Below are positions 17,970 to 27,180 of a DNA stretch of 64,000 bases, one piece after another; within the stretch, counting starts at the first letter, position 1; every line of letters starts with the position of its first letter. The stretch is from contig NZ_BCWX01000004.1 in NCBI RefSeq assembly GCF_001894805.1, positions 372,001 to 436,000 of the forward strand, in the 5' to 3' direction. Below the pieces are notes generated by a model, which ran no database searches, had not been told where the DNA came from, and was given only the letters and a program-made list of their open reading frames with translations. Both the position numbers and the translations under genes were made by a program. The stretch comes from Rhodococcus globerulus NBRC 14531 (GTDB lineage: Bacteria; Actinomycetota; Actinomycetes; Mycobacteriales; Mycobacteriaceae).

Positions 17970-19118
17970 ATGAACGACGTCTTGCTTCGGAGCCTCACTC
18001 CGAGCGTGCTCGGAATCCTCGTCCGCCGCGGAGCAGATTTCGCGGCGGCCGAGGACGCCGTGCAGGATGCGCTGCTCGAGGCAGTTCGGGTCTGGCCCGA
18101 CAACCCGCCGCGAGACCCGAAAGGATGGTTGGTCACCGTGGCCTGGCGGCGGTTCCTCGACGCGACCCGAGCGGAGGCTGCTCGCACCAGGCGTGAGCAG
18201 CTGCTCGAGGAAGAACCCGTGCGGGAGTCCGCACCCGCAGTGGACGACACACTCCAGCTCTACTTTCTGTGTGCGCACCCGTCGCTGACGTCGTCATCCG
18301 CGGTCGCGCTCACGCTGCGGGCCGTCGGCGGGCTGACCACCCGCCAGATCGCGCAGGCTTACCTGGTCCCCGAATCGACGATGGCGCAGCGCATCAGCCG
18401 GGCCAAGCGCACCGTATCCGGCGTGCGGTTCGATCAGCCGGGCGATGTCACCACGGTCCTGCGAGTCCTCTACCTGGTCTTCAACGAGGGGTACTCCGGC
18501 GATGTCGACCTCGCTGCCGAGGCCATCCGGCTCACCCGGCAGCTCGCGGCCGCAATCGACCACCCCGAAGTGGCGGGCTTGCTCGCCCTCATGTTGCTCC
18601 ACCACGCTCGGCGAGCTGCCCGGATCTCGCCCGACGGCAATCTTGTGCCCCTCGCGGAGCAAGATCGCAGCCGGTGGGACACCGCGGCGATCAGCGAGGG
18701 CATCACAACCTTGTACGCCGCGCTCGCCCGCGACCGACTCGGTGAGTACCAGGTTCAGGCCGCTATAGCGGCACTCCACGCTGACGCGCTCACCGCCGAG
18801 GAAACCGACTGGGTTCAGATCGTCGAGTGGTACGACGAACTCGAGCAACTCACCGACAGCCCGGTTGTCCGCCTCAACCGAGCGGTCGCCGTGGGAGAGG
18901 CTGACGGAGCGCGCGCCGGTCTGGCGGCACTGGCAAGGCTGGACAACTCACTGCCCCGCTACACGGCGGTGGCGGCGTATCTTCACGAGCGCGACGGAGA
19001 CCTCACGACGGCGGCGCACCTGTATGGCGAGGCGGCGCACAAGGCAACCAACCTCGCCGAACGCGACCACCTCACACGCCAGGCTTCCCGGCTCAACTCC
19101 CGCCGGAGTGCAGACTGA
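17970..19118 (+). CDS. ECF42-type RNA polymerase sigma factor with C-terminal extension
   Basis: 382 residues. Region 2 is near the N-terminus (FAAAEDAVQDALLEA, PKGWLVTVAWRRFLD) and region 4 follows (TRQIAQAYLVPESTMAQRISRAKR). A roughly 200-residue TPR-like C-terminal extension contains LALMLLHHARRAARI and LNRAVAVGEADG, signatures of the ECF42 group (sigma-70 with SnoaL-free DGPF context). No anti-sigma gene is next to it, consistent with ECF42 control through the fused extension rather than an anti-sigma factor. It starts 9 nt after the DGPF stop without a clear ribosome site, suggesting coupled translation. It converges with the PucR gene, with 9 nt between stop codons. Confidence 0.92.
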   Translation: MNDVLLRSLTPSVLGILVRRGADFAAAEDAVQDALLEAVRVWPDNPPRDPKGWLVTVAWRRFLDATRAEAARTRREQLLEEEPVRESAPAVDDTLQLYFLCAHPSLTSSSAVALTLRAVGGLTTRQIAQAYLVPESTMAQRISRAKRTVSGVRFDQPGDVTTVLRVLYLVFNEGYSGDVDLAAEAIRLTRQLAAAIDHPEVAGLLALMLLHHARRAARISPDGNLVPLAEQDRSRWDTAAISEGITTLYAALARDRLGEYQVQAAIAALHADALTAEETDWVQIVEWYDELEQLTDSPVVRLNRAVAVGEADGARAGLAALARLDNSLPRYTAVAAYLHERDGDLTTAAHLYGEAAHKATNLAERDHLTRQASRLNSRRSAD

Positions 19119-19127
19119 ATTCCTGTC

Positions 19128-20450
19128 TCAACCGAGAGGGCGCAACACCGATCTACCGAGCAATTCGCACACCTGCAACGCCAGAGCCAGATCCAGCTTG
19201 TCACGCCCGACGATGACTGGATCGCCGAGCGCTTTGTTGATGCGGTATTTCACGGTATTGCGGTGCAGATTCATCTGATTGGCAGTATGGAGGTGACTTT
19301 CGCCGTTCGCAAAGTACACGCTCAATGTTGTGCGCAGGGACGCCGCACCCGGGGTGTCGGCAGCCAGCGGCCCCAACACTTCCCACACCCAGGACTTGGT
19401 CGCATCCAGATTGTCCGACAGGAGAGACACCACCGCGATGCCTCGGTCACCAAAACTCACGAGAGGCCGTCCCGGCGTATCCGGCACGGTTGCAACAGAA
19501 TAGGCGGCGCGCGCTTGCTCATGCGAACGCTTGAACCCGGACATCCCATTCCCTGGAAGACCGATGGCGACGCGGGTGCCACCGTCGAGCGGCACGGATG
19601 CCGACAGCACCTGCAGATCCGGTGCCGGAACGCGGCGTCCGAAGGGCAACCACGCCCACACTGTTCGACGGTCGATCGCGGTGACGATCACTGATTTGTC
19701 AGCGCCGGCCGCCGCGCCGAGATCACGCACCAGCCGATCCAGGGCATTGAAGCCCAACGCATCGGCATCCCACGTCGACCAGGCAACCACGGCAATGTGG
19801 TTCTGGTCCAGCCGATATCCGGTTTCAGACTCGAAACTTCCTGTGTCTGACCCAGTTCCGGACAACAGTGCGTGGATCGCAGCTGAATGCAAGTTGCCCT
19901 GTGCGTTGATCCACCGACTTCGCTCCTGTTCGTACGCATCGAAGACGTACAACGTAATCCAGTCGATGTAGCTGTACACCACGTCCGAAGTATGTTTCAG
20001 GACAGCCAAAGTCAGTCGGGCCGGAATGTCGAGGGCGCTGACCTCGTCATGACAAATCCTCATCAGATCGCCCTGGCCCATGTGATATGCCCGTACCAAC
20101 GAGTTGGACGGGACGTCTCGTTGGGCGAGCCTGAGCGCGTATTCCACTGCCGCGGTTGTGGGCTGGAGATGATCGATGGGTATGTCGTTTGCCAGCACAT
20201 GAATGATGGTGGTGACATTTCCCTGCACGCTGGCTTCGAGCATCTCGATCAAATTGGCATCGTTGTCCAACTGGTCGATCTCGTGAGCCATCATGACGCT
20301 CATTTCGCGCGCTATTTCAGTGCTACGCGCATCGAGGCGTCGCGCCAATTCTGCAACCACGGCAAGAACTTCCGGTTCGGCGGCAGCCGGCACCCGGGCG
20401 AGGCGCCGCCTCGCGACGGCGTCTCGATCCTTGTGCGATGGACCCGTCAC
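19128..20450 (-). CDS. PucR/CdaR-family transcriptional regulator 1
   Basis: 440 residues from the GTG at 20450, which overlaps the flavoprotein stop in a GTGA junction. The N-terminal half is a helical sensory region (resembling RsbT co-antagonist/PucR-N folds), a GGDEF-like central part follows, and the C-terminus carries the PucR helix-turn-helix LHTANQMNLHRNTVKYRI. PucR proteins usually activate nearby catabolic operons in response to a metabolite. As the last gene of the acyl-CoA ligase / DUF3556 / flavoprotein group, it probably controls that group. The longer frame to 20555 would run into the flavoprotein gene and is not supported. The ligand is unknown. Confidence 0.88.
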   Translation of the reverse strand: MTGPSHKDRDAVARRRLARVPAAAEPEVLAVVAELARRLDARSTEIAREMSVMMAHEIDQLDNDANLIEMLEASVQGNVTTIIHVLANDIPIDHLQPTTAAVEYALRLAQRDVPSNSLVRAYHMGQGDLMRICHDEVSALDIPARLTLAVLKHTSDVVYSYIDWITLYVFDAYEQERSRWINAQGNLHSAAIHALLSGTGSDTGSFESETGYRLDQNHIAVVAWSTWDADALGFNALDRLVRDLGAAAGADKSVIVTAIDRRTVWAWLPFGRRVPAPDLQVLSASVPLDGGTRVAIGLPGNGMSGFKRSHEQARAAYSVATVPDTPGRPLVSFGDRGIAVVSLLSDNLDATKSWVWEVLGPLAADTPGAASLRTTLSVYFANGESHLHTANQMNLHRNTVKYRINKALGDPVIVGRDKLDLALALQVCELLGRSVLRPLG

Positions 20451-21880
20451 AAAACCTCCGCACCCTTCCGCCTGAGATACTTCAGTGCAGATTCGGCCGC
20501 GTTGTATCCGCACATTCCGTGCGCCCCGGCCCCTGGCGGCGTCGACGCCGAGCAAAGGTACGTGCCCTCGATCCCGGTACTGTACGGATCTACAGCGATG
20601 CGCGGACGCAACACCACTTGCAGTTCGGAGTTTGCTCCTCCGATGATGTCGCCGCCCACCTGATTCGGATTGTCCTGTGCCAGATCAGCGGTATTGCGAC
20701 TCGATGTGGCCACGATCTGATCCCGGAACCCCGGTGCAAACCTTTCGATCTGGCGGATGATCGCCTCCGTAGCATCGCCGGTATATCCTTGTGGCACATG
20801 GGCATAGGCGTACAGCGGATGGATGTTCCCGGCAGAGCGGGTGGGATCAGCGAGGTATTGCTGCCCTAAGAGCACAAACGGTCGCTGCGGCATGCGCCCC
20901 GCATTCGTCTCACGCTCATTTGCCACAATTTCGTCGAAACCACCTGCCAGATGGACTGTTCCGGCCCGCGCACAATCCGGGTTAGTCCACGGCACATGAC
21001 CTTCGATCGCAAAATCAACCTTGAAAGCGCCGGGTGCCAACTTGAACTTCCGGTAGGCCTTTGCCACTCGGGCGGGGAGACGATCCCCCAGGATTTCGAG
21101 AGCACCAACTGGATTGACATCCATCAGAACAACATCGGCGTCCGGAATCTCGACAGCTGTGCGCACCCGGATACCGGTGTCGATCTTGCCACCATGATCG
21201 AGGAGCATCGCCGCTAACGCATCGGTGATGGAGCGTGAACCGCCCTCGGCAACTGGCCATCCGTAGCGGTGACCAGCCGCGGTGATCATCAACCCCACGG
21301 CCGATGTGGCCGGACGGTGAAGTGGATAGAAGGCGTGCGCGGCGACCCCACCGAACAAAGCCTTGCCCTTGTCCGTCTTCCACAATTTCGCGGTCACGGT
21401 TGCCGGAAGCAGTGCTCGCGGACCGAAAGCCGCAAGCCTGAGCGGATGACGCGGAACGTTCACGATGGGGCGCATCAGGTCGGACGCCAGCGCGTCGAAA
21501 CCAGTCGACAGGTCGCTGAACATGCGTTGCCATCGCTGCCCGTCCGCGCCGAGCCCCGCCGCGGTCTGCTCCAGCGAGCGATACAGAACACCGGCATCAC
21601 CGTTGTCGAGGGGGTGCGCACAGTCCGCCTCGGCCCACCGCCAAATCAACCCGTACCGCTCGAGGTCGAGCTTGGACAGATACGGCGAACCGATACCCAT
21701 CGGGTGAAACGCCGAGCAGTGATCGTGGATCAACCCGGGCACGTCGATCGGACCGGAGCGTGTTCCTCCGCCGATCTGGTCGGCGGCCTCGAGTACCTGC
21801 ACGTCCACACCGCTCCTGGCAAGGTGTACCGCGGCAGCGAGCCCGTTCGGCCCGCTGCCGACAACTACGGCCTTTGTCAC
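20447..21880 (-). CDS. FAD-dependent oxidoreductase, phytoene desaturase/carotenoid isomerase-like
   Basis: 477 residues. The N-terminal dinucleotide motif VVVGSGPNGLAAAVHLA is followed by VLEAADQIGGGTRS, the GG-doublet typical of flavin amine oxidase/CrtI-like proteins. Near the end, GTYLCSASTPPGAGAHGMCGYNAA is the usual FAD-binding tail (only its central GAGAHG is diagnostic). The substrate is unknown; isoprenoid or lipid desaturation is possible from the family, but carotenoid genes are absent nearby. The ATG overlaps the DUF3556 stop by 4 nt and its stop overlaps the PucR start by 4 nt. This suggests that it works with the membrane protein, perhaps on a membrane lipid substrate. Confidence 0.85.
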   Translation of the reverse strand: MTKAVVVGSGPNGLAAAVHLARSGVDVQVLEAADQIGGGTRSGPIDVPGLIHDHCSAFHPMGIGSPYLSKLDLERYGLIWRWAEADCAHPLDNGDAGVLYRSLEQTAAGLGADGQRWQRMFSDLSTGFDALASDLMRPIVNVPRHPLRLAAFGPRALLPATVTAKLWKTDKGKALFGGVAAHAFYPLHRPATSAVGLMITAAGHRYGWPVAEGGSRSITDALAAMLLDHGGKIDTGIRVRTAVEIPDADVVLMDVNPVGALEILGDRLPARVAKAYRKFKLAPGAFKVDFAIEGHVPWTNPDCARAGTVHLAGGFDEIVANERETNAGRMPQRPFVLLGQQYLADPTRSAGNIHPLYAYAHVPQGYTGDATEAIIRQIERFAPGFRDQIVATSSRNTADLAQDNPNQVGGDIIGGANSELQVVLRPRIAVDPYSTGIEGTYLCSASTPPGAGAHGMCGYNAAESALKYLRRKGAEVL

Positions 21881-23724
21881 TTACCCACCTCTTGCTCGAT
21901 ACTGCTGGTCTTCGTTCGCATCCTCGGCTCGGAGACGACCTGCGGGTCTGTCGCCGCGCGGTCAGCTCGTACGTCCAGTGTCCACTGAACATCGAACGGA
22001 ATGGGGCCATTCGGCAACCACGGTTGTTCGGCTACCGCGTCGGCCACCTTGAAGGTGCCCCGTTCGATGACGCCCAACGCCGCGTCGATCACCTTGTACT
22101 CCTGTGTGCCCTTGTGGATGGGCTGGGATTCGATCCACGTCACCAGGAACTCGCCCGGTGCGAAGTTGCAACGACGCTGAATCGCCGCGATCATCTTCTC
22201 GTCGTGCAGATGGCCGTCGCCGAAGTTGAAGGCGACGATGGAGTTGCACATGAATTCGGCCTCCCGCAAGGAGTACGTGTTGATGTCCTCACCGAGGTGC
22301 CGGAGCATCAGCGAGAACAGCGCGCGCCCCTGGCTGTGCATCGAACGCCACCCCAACAGCTGATGCAGAACGACGTCGGACACGTCTTCGGGGTACATCG
22401 TCATCAACTGATTACGGGTATCGGGCGACGGACGCTTGATGCACTGATCGATCTTGGCTTCTGCACCCGGCGCGAATGCCCACGTCGCAGACGCCCAGTT
22501 GCCGGCGTACTGACGCATGGAGGGCAGGAACGACACGAGATCGGGTCGAAGATTGCCGAGAATCGGGAAGAAAGCAAGTGCTGCAACAATTCCCACGGTA
22601 ATCCACGGCGAGGACATGGCACCGAGACCGTAGCCGTCCCACGCCGGGAAGCCGAGGAACAGGAACGCCGCCGCGTAGGCAAACAGCAGGTTCCATTCCA
22701 GTGGAACAGCCAACGGGAAGGTCGACGCGATGAACAGGTGGAATCCGACCATGAGAATTACGGCAAGAATGGTCAGGGTCTTGTTGGTGGAGAACAGCAG
22801 GATCAACGGTGTGACGATCTCGACCATTGTTCCCGCCACGTGTGCAACTCCGCCACCGAGGTGTGAGGGCCGCAGGTCTTCGGGGAAATTACGGTAGTGC
22901 GCGCGCTTGATCTTCTTCGAGGGAATCCACGGTGTATTACTCAACATCGGCGGAACCACCAGTGAGAAGTGGCGACCGAACTTCGAGATACCGGCTCCGA
23001 TCCACACCATGACGATCAGCAACTTGAGCGCCAGGATCATGTCGACGAACGGCAGGAACGTGAAGAAGAAAATAGCCGGCAGGTACTGCTCGCTGCGCGC
23101 GGCGATGAACGGGACCTTGTCGCGCAGACCAAGAATCGCCATGAGGACCAGGAACGAGTACAGGGCGGTCGGGCGTACCAGTCCGGCGTTATCGGCGATC
23201 GCCGCGTCGATTCCCGTGGTGTGCACTCCTGGAAGCACTGTGGCAACAAGAAGATTGGCAACAGCGGCGACGTAGATGAGCACGTCGAACACCGTCCGGG
23301 TGTCGCCGGAAGTGAGTGGAACCTTGCCCGGCCACGGTGGCAGGCGAATCGTTCCCGGCCGAATCCAGTAGAGGACGCCACCGGTCATCGGCTTGAAGTG
23401 ACCGGCCAGCGGGCCCCACGAACCTGCCAGGCCCAGCATCTCGAGCATCATCGTCCACAGGATCAGCTTTTGGTAGACGATGGGCTGATTCCACCAAGAT
23501 CCTGGATCGACCCAGGAAAGCCCGGAAGTCAGTGTCGCAACTGCGGTTCCGGCCAGCAGGTAGAGAAACAGCAACTTCATGATGTAGACGGTGTGGACCA
23601 TCTTCGGTGTCCCGAAGCCGTAATCAACCCAGTGCGTGGACATGTCGCGAAGACGCTCGAGGAAAGGCTTGTCCATGAACGTGGCCGGGTCGACGGGAGG
23701 GAAGTTTCCTTCTTTGAATCCCAT
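21877..23724 (-). CDS. DUF3556 multi-pass membrane protein
   Basis: 615 residues. The start at 23724 has AGGAG upstream at good spacing; a longer frame to 23775 lacks a site. The N-terminus MGFKEGNFPPVDPATF is typical of DUF3556 proteins of mycolic-acid actinomycetes. About eight to ten hydrophobic segments lie between residues 50 and 460, with conserved-looking Trp/Pro-rich loops (WVDPGSWWNQP). A soluble C-terminal tail of about 140 residues follows. The function is unknown. Coupled translation with the downstream FAD oxidoreductase (ATGA overlap) and an upstream acyl-CoA ligase suggest modification of an acyl or isoprenoid lipid in the membrane. This is inference from neighbours only. Confidence 0.82.
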   Translation of the reverse strand: MGFKEGNFPPVDPATFMDKPFLERLRDMSTHWVDYGFGTPKMVHTVYIMKLLFLYLLAGTAVATLTSGLSWVDPGSWWNQPIVYQKLILWTMMLEMLGLAGSWGPLAGHFKPMTGGVLYWIRPGTIRLPPWPGKVPLTSGDTRTVFDVLIYVAAVANLLVATVLPGVHTTGIDAAIADNAGLVRPTALYSFLVLMAILGLRDKVPFIAARSEQYLPAIFFFTFLPFVDMILALKLLIVMVWIGAGISKFGRHFSLVVPPMLSNTPWIPSKKIKRAHYRNFPEDLRPSHLGGGVAHVAGTMVEIVTPLILLFSTNKTLTILAVILMVGFHLFIASTFPLAVPLEWNLLFAYAAAFLFLGFPAWDGYGLGAMSSPWITVGIVAALAFFPILGNLRPDLVSFLPSMRQYAGNWASATWAFAPGAEAKIDQCIKRPSPDTRNQLMTMYPEDVSDVVLHQLLGWRSMHSQGRALFSLMLRHLGEDINTYSLREAEFMCNSIVAFNFGDGHLHDEKMIAAIQRRCNFAPGEFLVTWIESQPIHKGTQEYKVIDAALGVIERGTFKVADAVAEQPWLPNGPIPFDVQWTLDVRADRAATDPQVVSEPRMRTKTSSIEQEVGK

Positions 23725-23809
23725 GGTGTGCTCCTGATGTGCAATATGTGGGCATGACGGATCAACTCGACGCACGTCATCGAGTTATTCGGGTATTACG
23801 GGGATGTGG

Positions 23810-25294
23810 CTAGCGAGCGGGTTCGACGCTCAATGCTCGCCGCATTCCAGGTTTGTCGATCTTGCCCACCGGGTTTCGGGGTAGCGCGTCGACGACGTAG
23901 ATCGCCACTGGCAGCTTCACGCGAGTGAGGAGCGCCGTGACATGTTCGAGCAGTTCGTTTTCCGTGACAGGCGAATCCGGATACGTAACAACATAGGCAA
24001 CAGGTACCTCTCCGTAGACCTGGTGCGGAGCCCCGATCACAGCGGCCTCCAACACGGAAGGGTGCGTGGCAAGCGAGTTTTCGATTTCCTTGGGGTAGAT
24101 GTTTTCTCCTCCCCGGATGATCATGTCTTTGATGCGGTCGACCAGAGTCAGGTAACCATCCTCGTCCAGAAACCCGACGTCGCCGGTATGCAGCCAACCG
24201 TCCACAACAGTTTTGGCTGTCTCTTCCGGTCTGTTCAGGTAGCCACGCATCACGTTGGCACCCTTGATGATTACCTCGCCCGCGACACCACGCCGAGCAA
24301 GAGTCCCGTCGTCGGCGAGGATCGCAATCTCTTGCCCGGGCAACGCAGGGCCGACTGTGCCGAGTTTGCGAATGCCGTCATAGGGATTACACGCAGACGC
24401 ACATGTTCCCTCGGTCAGTCCGTAGCCTTCCACGATGACAAAACCGAACCGTTCCTCGGCGCGTTCGAGGAGTTCTTTACTGATCGGTGCGGCGCCGCAG
24501 ACACCTAGTCGCAACGACGCCGTGTCGAGCGTTGCACCTTCGGACTGCGAGGTCAGCATCGCGTAGATGGCGGGAACGGCGGAAAAGTACGTGGGCCGCA
24601 AGCGTGCCACGTCGTCGAAGAACCTTGATACCGAGAACTTTCCGGTGATACTGACCTGACCGCCGACGATCAGCGGGGCGAGAACGCTCACGCAAATAGC
24701 ATTGACGTGAAACAAGGGCAGTACCAGAAGACAATGGTCGGCTCCCGTGATGCCGATACTGCGCCCCATCGACGACGCCATGAACTGCAGGTTGGCATGG
24801 GTCAGAATGACGCCCTTGGGGGTACCCGTAGATCCACTGGTGTAGATCAAGAGCGCAAGGTCTTCCTCCGCCACGGCGACGTCCGGCAACGGTACGGATG
24901 GTGGCGCAACAGCCAGATCATCGACGCACAGCACTGCGCGTCCACCGTTCGGTGCACCCAGTCCAGACGTAACAACCAGTTGCGCACCGGAATCCATGAT
25001 CTGATAGTCGGCCTCATTGGCCGTGAACATCGGATTGATCGGTGTCGCAGCGGCGCCGACGCGCCAGGCCGCCATGATCGCCGTCACCAACTCGACTCGG
25101 TTGGGAAGCATGATCGCAATGACGTCACCACGCCCGATACCCCGGCTTGCGAGTTGCGCCGCAACAGCTTCTACGCGATCGGCGAACTCCGCATAGGTCA
25201 GTTCGCTTCTATCGTCACGAAGGCACGGAGCGGATCCGTACTTCTTTGCCAGATCGGGGGCCAGATATCCGATGTCCACCACGTGAGTCAGCAC
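23810..25294 (-). CDS. AMP-dependent acyl-CoA synthetase/ligase
   Basis: 494 residues. The P-loop-like core motif YTSGSTGTPKG, GYGLTEGTC, the TGDVG hinge region and the C-terminal catalytic lysine in NPVGKIDKP identify an ANL-superfamily adenylating enzyme that makes acyl-CoA from a carboxylic acid, ATP and CoA. Length is typical for FadD/acyl-CoA ligases. The start is uncertain: GTG at 25294 is the longest, but GAAAGG sits immediately before it, so the GTGs at 25282 or 25279 are better spaced. It lies 85 nt upstream of the DUF3556 gene, on the same strand, as the first gene of the group ending with PucR. The acid substrate is unknown. Confidence 0.87.
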   Translation of the reverse strand: MLTHVVDIGYLAPDLAKKYGSAPCLRDDRSELTYAEFADRVEAVAAQLASRGIGRGDVIAIMLPNRVELVTAIMAAWRVGAAATPINPMFTANEADYQIMDSGAQLVVTSGLGAPNGGRAVLCVDDLAVAPPSVPLPDVAVAEEDLALLIYTSGSTGTPKGVILTHANLQFMASSMGRSIGITGADHCLLVLPLFHVNAICVSVLAPLIVGGQVSITGKFSVSRFFDDVARLRPTYFSAVPAIYAMLTSQSEGATLDTASLRLGVCGAAPISKELLERAEERFGFVIVEGYGLTEGTCASACNPYDGIRKLGTVGPALPGQEIAILADDGTLARRGVAGEVIIKGANVMRGYLNRPEETAKTVVDGWLHTGDVGFLDEDGYLTLVDRIKDMIIRGGENIYPKEIENSLATHPSVLEAAVIGAPHQVYGEVPVAYVVTYPDSPVTENELLEHVTALLTRVKLPVAIYVVDALPRNPVGKIDKPGMRRALSVEPAR

Positions 25295-25397
25295 CTTTCA
25301 TTGCATGTGACTCAGAACACTATCGGCGATCTGGGGCCGAAGAAACGGTCGCGGAGGCTCAACTTGCCCAATTTCTTTGTCTCCGGAGCACAATCGG

Positions 25398-26285
25398 TCA
25401 GGCACTCGATTGAGGCAAGATCTCCTGGGCACGAGCAGCAACGGCGTCGGCGATTCGTACCAAGATGGGCGGCGACAACTTCCACTGCTGCCAGAACAGC
25501 GGCACGTCGTAGACAAAATCCGGATCGAACCCGATCAGCGCATACGCCGATTCGTGACTTTGCAGATCAGGCAACAGACCCCAGCCGTAGCCCAGTCGCA
25601 CCGCATCCGAAAAACCCGCAGACGAGGGCACCTGGTGACGAGGAGGGTCAACGGGGTAGCCGACCTTCCTGCGCAAGTACCTGTCCTGCAGCAAATCCTT
25701 GCGGTTGAACACCACCACCGGTGCGGCTGAAAGTGCTTCTGCCGTAACACCGTCCGAAAACCATCTGTCACAGAATTCGACGCTTGCCATCGGCCGGTAT
25801 CGCATGATGCCGAGCCGGCTCGACGTGCACCCTTGAATTGGCGTCGCCGCCGAGGTTACTGCCGCCATCACCGACCCGTCACGGAGGAGATCGGTTGTAT
25901 GGTCCTGATCGTCGAGATGAAAGTCGAAACTCGCTTCGGCCGTGAAATCTGCAAGCACCTGAAGTACCCACGTGGACAACGAGTCTGCGTTGACCGCAAC
26001 CGAGATACGAGCCAGTGAGCCCTGTTCGTTGTCAAGACCCAACTCGCGCATGGTATCCCGCGAGAGAGCATCTATCTGACGGGCCAATCGCAGTACCTCG
26101 CGCCCCGAGTCGGTGACCTGAACCGGCTTGGTGCGTTGCAGCAGAATCCGGCCCACCGCACGTTCGAGCGCTTTGATCCGCTGACTGACTGCAGATGGCG
26201 TGATGTGCAGTTTCCGAGCAGCCGCGTCGAATGTTCCCTCGTCTACCGCGGCGTGGAGCGCTTTCAACTGCTCGATGTCCAGCAT
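25398..26285 (-). CDS. lysG: LysR-family regulator LysG/ArgP
   Basis: 295 residues. The N-terminal winged helix-turn-helix reads FDAAARKLHITPSAVSQRI, typical of ArgP/LysG (IciA) proteins, followed by the periplasmic-binding-like effector domain. It is divergent from lysE with 74 bp between starts, the classic arrangement in Corynebacterium where LysG activates lysE in response to basic amino acids. The start has no ribosome site; TAGTTT sits 6 nt before the ATG, so the transcript may be leaderless. Assignment rests on the divergent LysE partner and HTH sequence. Confidence 0.9.
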   Translation of the reverse strand: MLDIEQLKALHAAVDEGTFDAAARKLHITPSAVSQRIKALERAVGRILLQRTKPVQVTDSGREVLRLARQIDALSRDTMRELGLDNEQGSLARISVAVNADSLSTWVLQVLADFTAEASFDFHLDDQDHTTDLLRDGSVMAAVTSAATPIQGCTSSRLGIMRYRPMASVEFCDRWFSDGVTAEALSAAPVVVFNRKDLLQDRYLRRKVGYPVDPPRHQVPSSAGFSDAVRLGYGWGLLPDLQSHESAYALIGFDPDFVYDVPLFWQQWKLSPPILVRIADAVAARAQEILPQSSA

Positions 26286-26291
26286 AATCTG

Positions 26292-26297
26292 AAACTA
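26292..26297 (-). promoter_or_regulatory. Candidate -10 element for leaderless lysG
   Basis: On the minus strand TAGTTT is followed by 6 nt and then the lysG ATG, the spacing expected if transcription starts at the first base of the start codon. No Shine-Dalgarno sequence is present. Confidence 0.4.
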
Positions 26298-26359
26298 CTC
26301 TTATGTGGCTTAAGAATCATTAGCTGGACTGCTGATTATTCGACGGCCAGGCTGGTGAC

Positions 26360-26980
26360 ATGCTCAGCAATAGTGACCCGACGTCCGCCGTCGTCGGTTT
26401 TGGTGTCGGACTCTCGTTGATCGTTGCGATCGGTGCCCAGAATGCGTTTGTACTTCGCCAAGGCCTGACGCGCTCGCACGTACTCCCGATCGTGACAGTT
26501 TGCGCCGTTTCGGACGCAATTCTGATTCTCGCCGGCATCAGTGGAATTGGAGCCATTCTCGAACACACACCGTCACTGATCACTTTCGTTCGCGTTGCCG
26601 GTGCGATTTTCCTACTCGGCTATGCAGTGTTCGCAGCCAAACGTGCCGTCCGGCCGCAGACGTTGGCGCCCGATCAACACGGCAACGGATCAAGGCTTGC
26701 CGCCATCACTATGGCATTGGCGCTAACCTGGCTGAACCCACATGTCTACCTCGACACCGTGGTACTGATGGGTTCGATTGCCAACGGCCGCGGCGAGATC
26801 GGACGGTGGTGGTTTGCTGCCGGCGCCATCACCGCCAGCGCACTCTGGTTTGCCGCTCTCGGTTACGGCGCACGTCTGCTGACGCCACTTTTTGCCAAAC
26901 CCAATGCCTGGCGAGTTCTCGACGCCATTATCGCCGCGATGATGACGACCCTCGGGGTCAGCTTGCTCCTGGAACTCTGA
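26360..26980 (+). CDS. lysE: LysE-family basic amino acid exporter
   Basis: 206 residues with six hydrophobic segments, the LysE size. The N-terminal motif VAIGAQNAFVLRQG is a signature of LysE/ArgO exporters, and TWLNPHVYLDTVV in the middle is the second conserved motif. It exports L-lysine and/or L-arginine across the cytoplasmic membrane. It is divergent from lysG, which should activate it when basic amino acids accumulate. The start at 26360 has only a weak CAGG upstream. Confidence 0.92.
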   Translation: MLSNSDPTSAVVGFGVGLSLIVAIGAQNAFVLRQGLTRSHVLPIVTVCAVSDAILILAGISGIGAILEHTPSLITFVRVAGAIFLLGYAVFAAKRAVRPQTLAPDQHGNGSRLAAITMALALTWLNPHVYLDTVVLMGSIANGRGEIGRWWFAAGAITASALWFAALGYGARLLTPLFAKPNAWRVLDAIIAAMMTTLGVSLLLEL

Positions 26981-27007
26981 ACACGGGCGGGCTGAATTTT
27001 GTATCCC

Positions 27008-27019
27008 GTTCACTGGAAC
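27008..27019. promoter_or_regulatory. Short inverted repeat upstream of kstD
   Basis: GTTC-ACTG-GAAC lies in the 200-bp gap between lysE and kstD. It does not match the KstR consensus (TnnAACnnGTTnnA) that I recall, and no such site is visible in this gap. The role is unknown. Confidence 0.2.
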
Positions 27020-27180
27020 ATCGACAACCGCACGCGGGTGAGGCCGTGCTTAAAATCACCTTACGTCGACGTCGAGGACATCACTGACGACATGGTTTCC
27101 CGCTTCGCATCTGCACAACCAGTAGCTTTCCGTGCGCGGAAGAACCCACCTGGAAAACCGGCGTAGCCGGGAAAGGCTGA

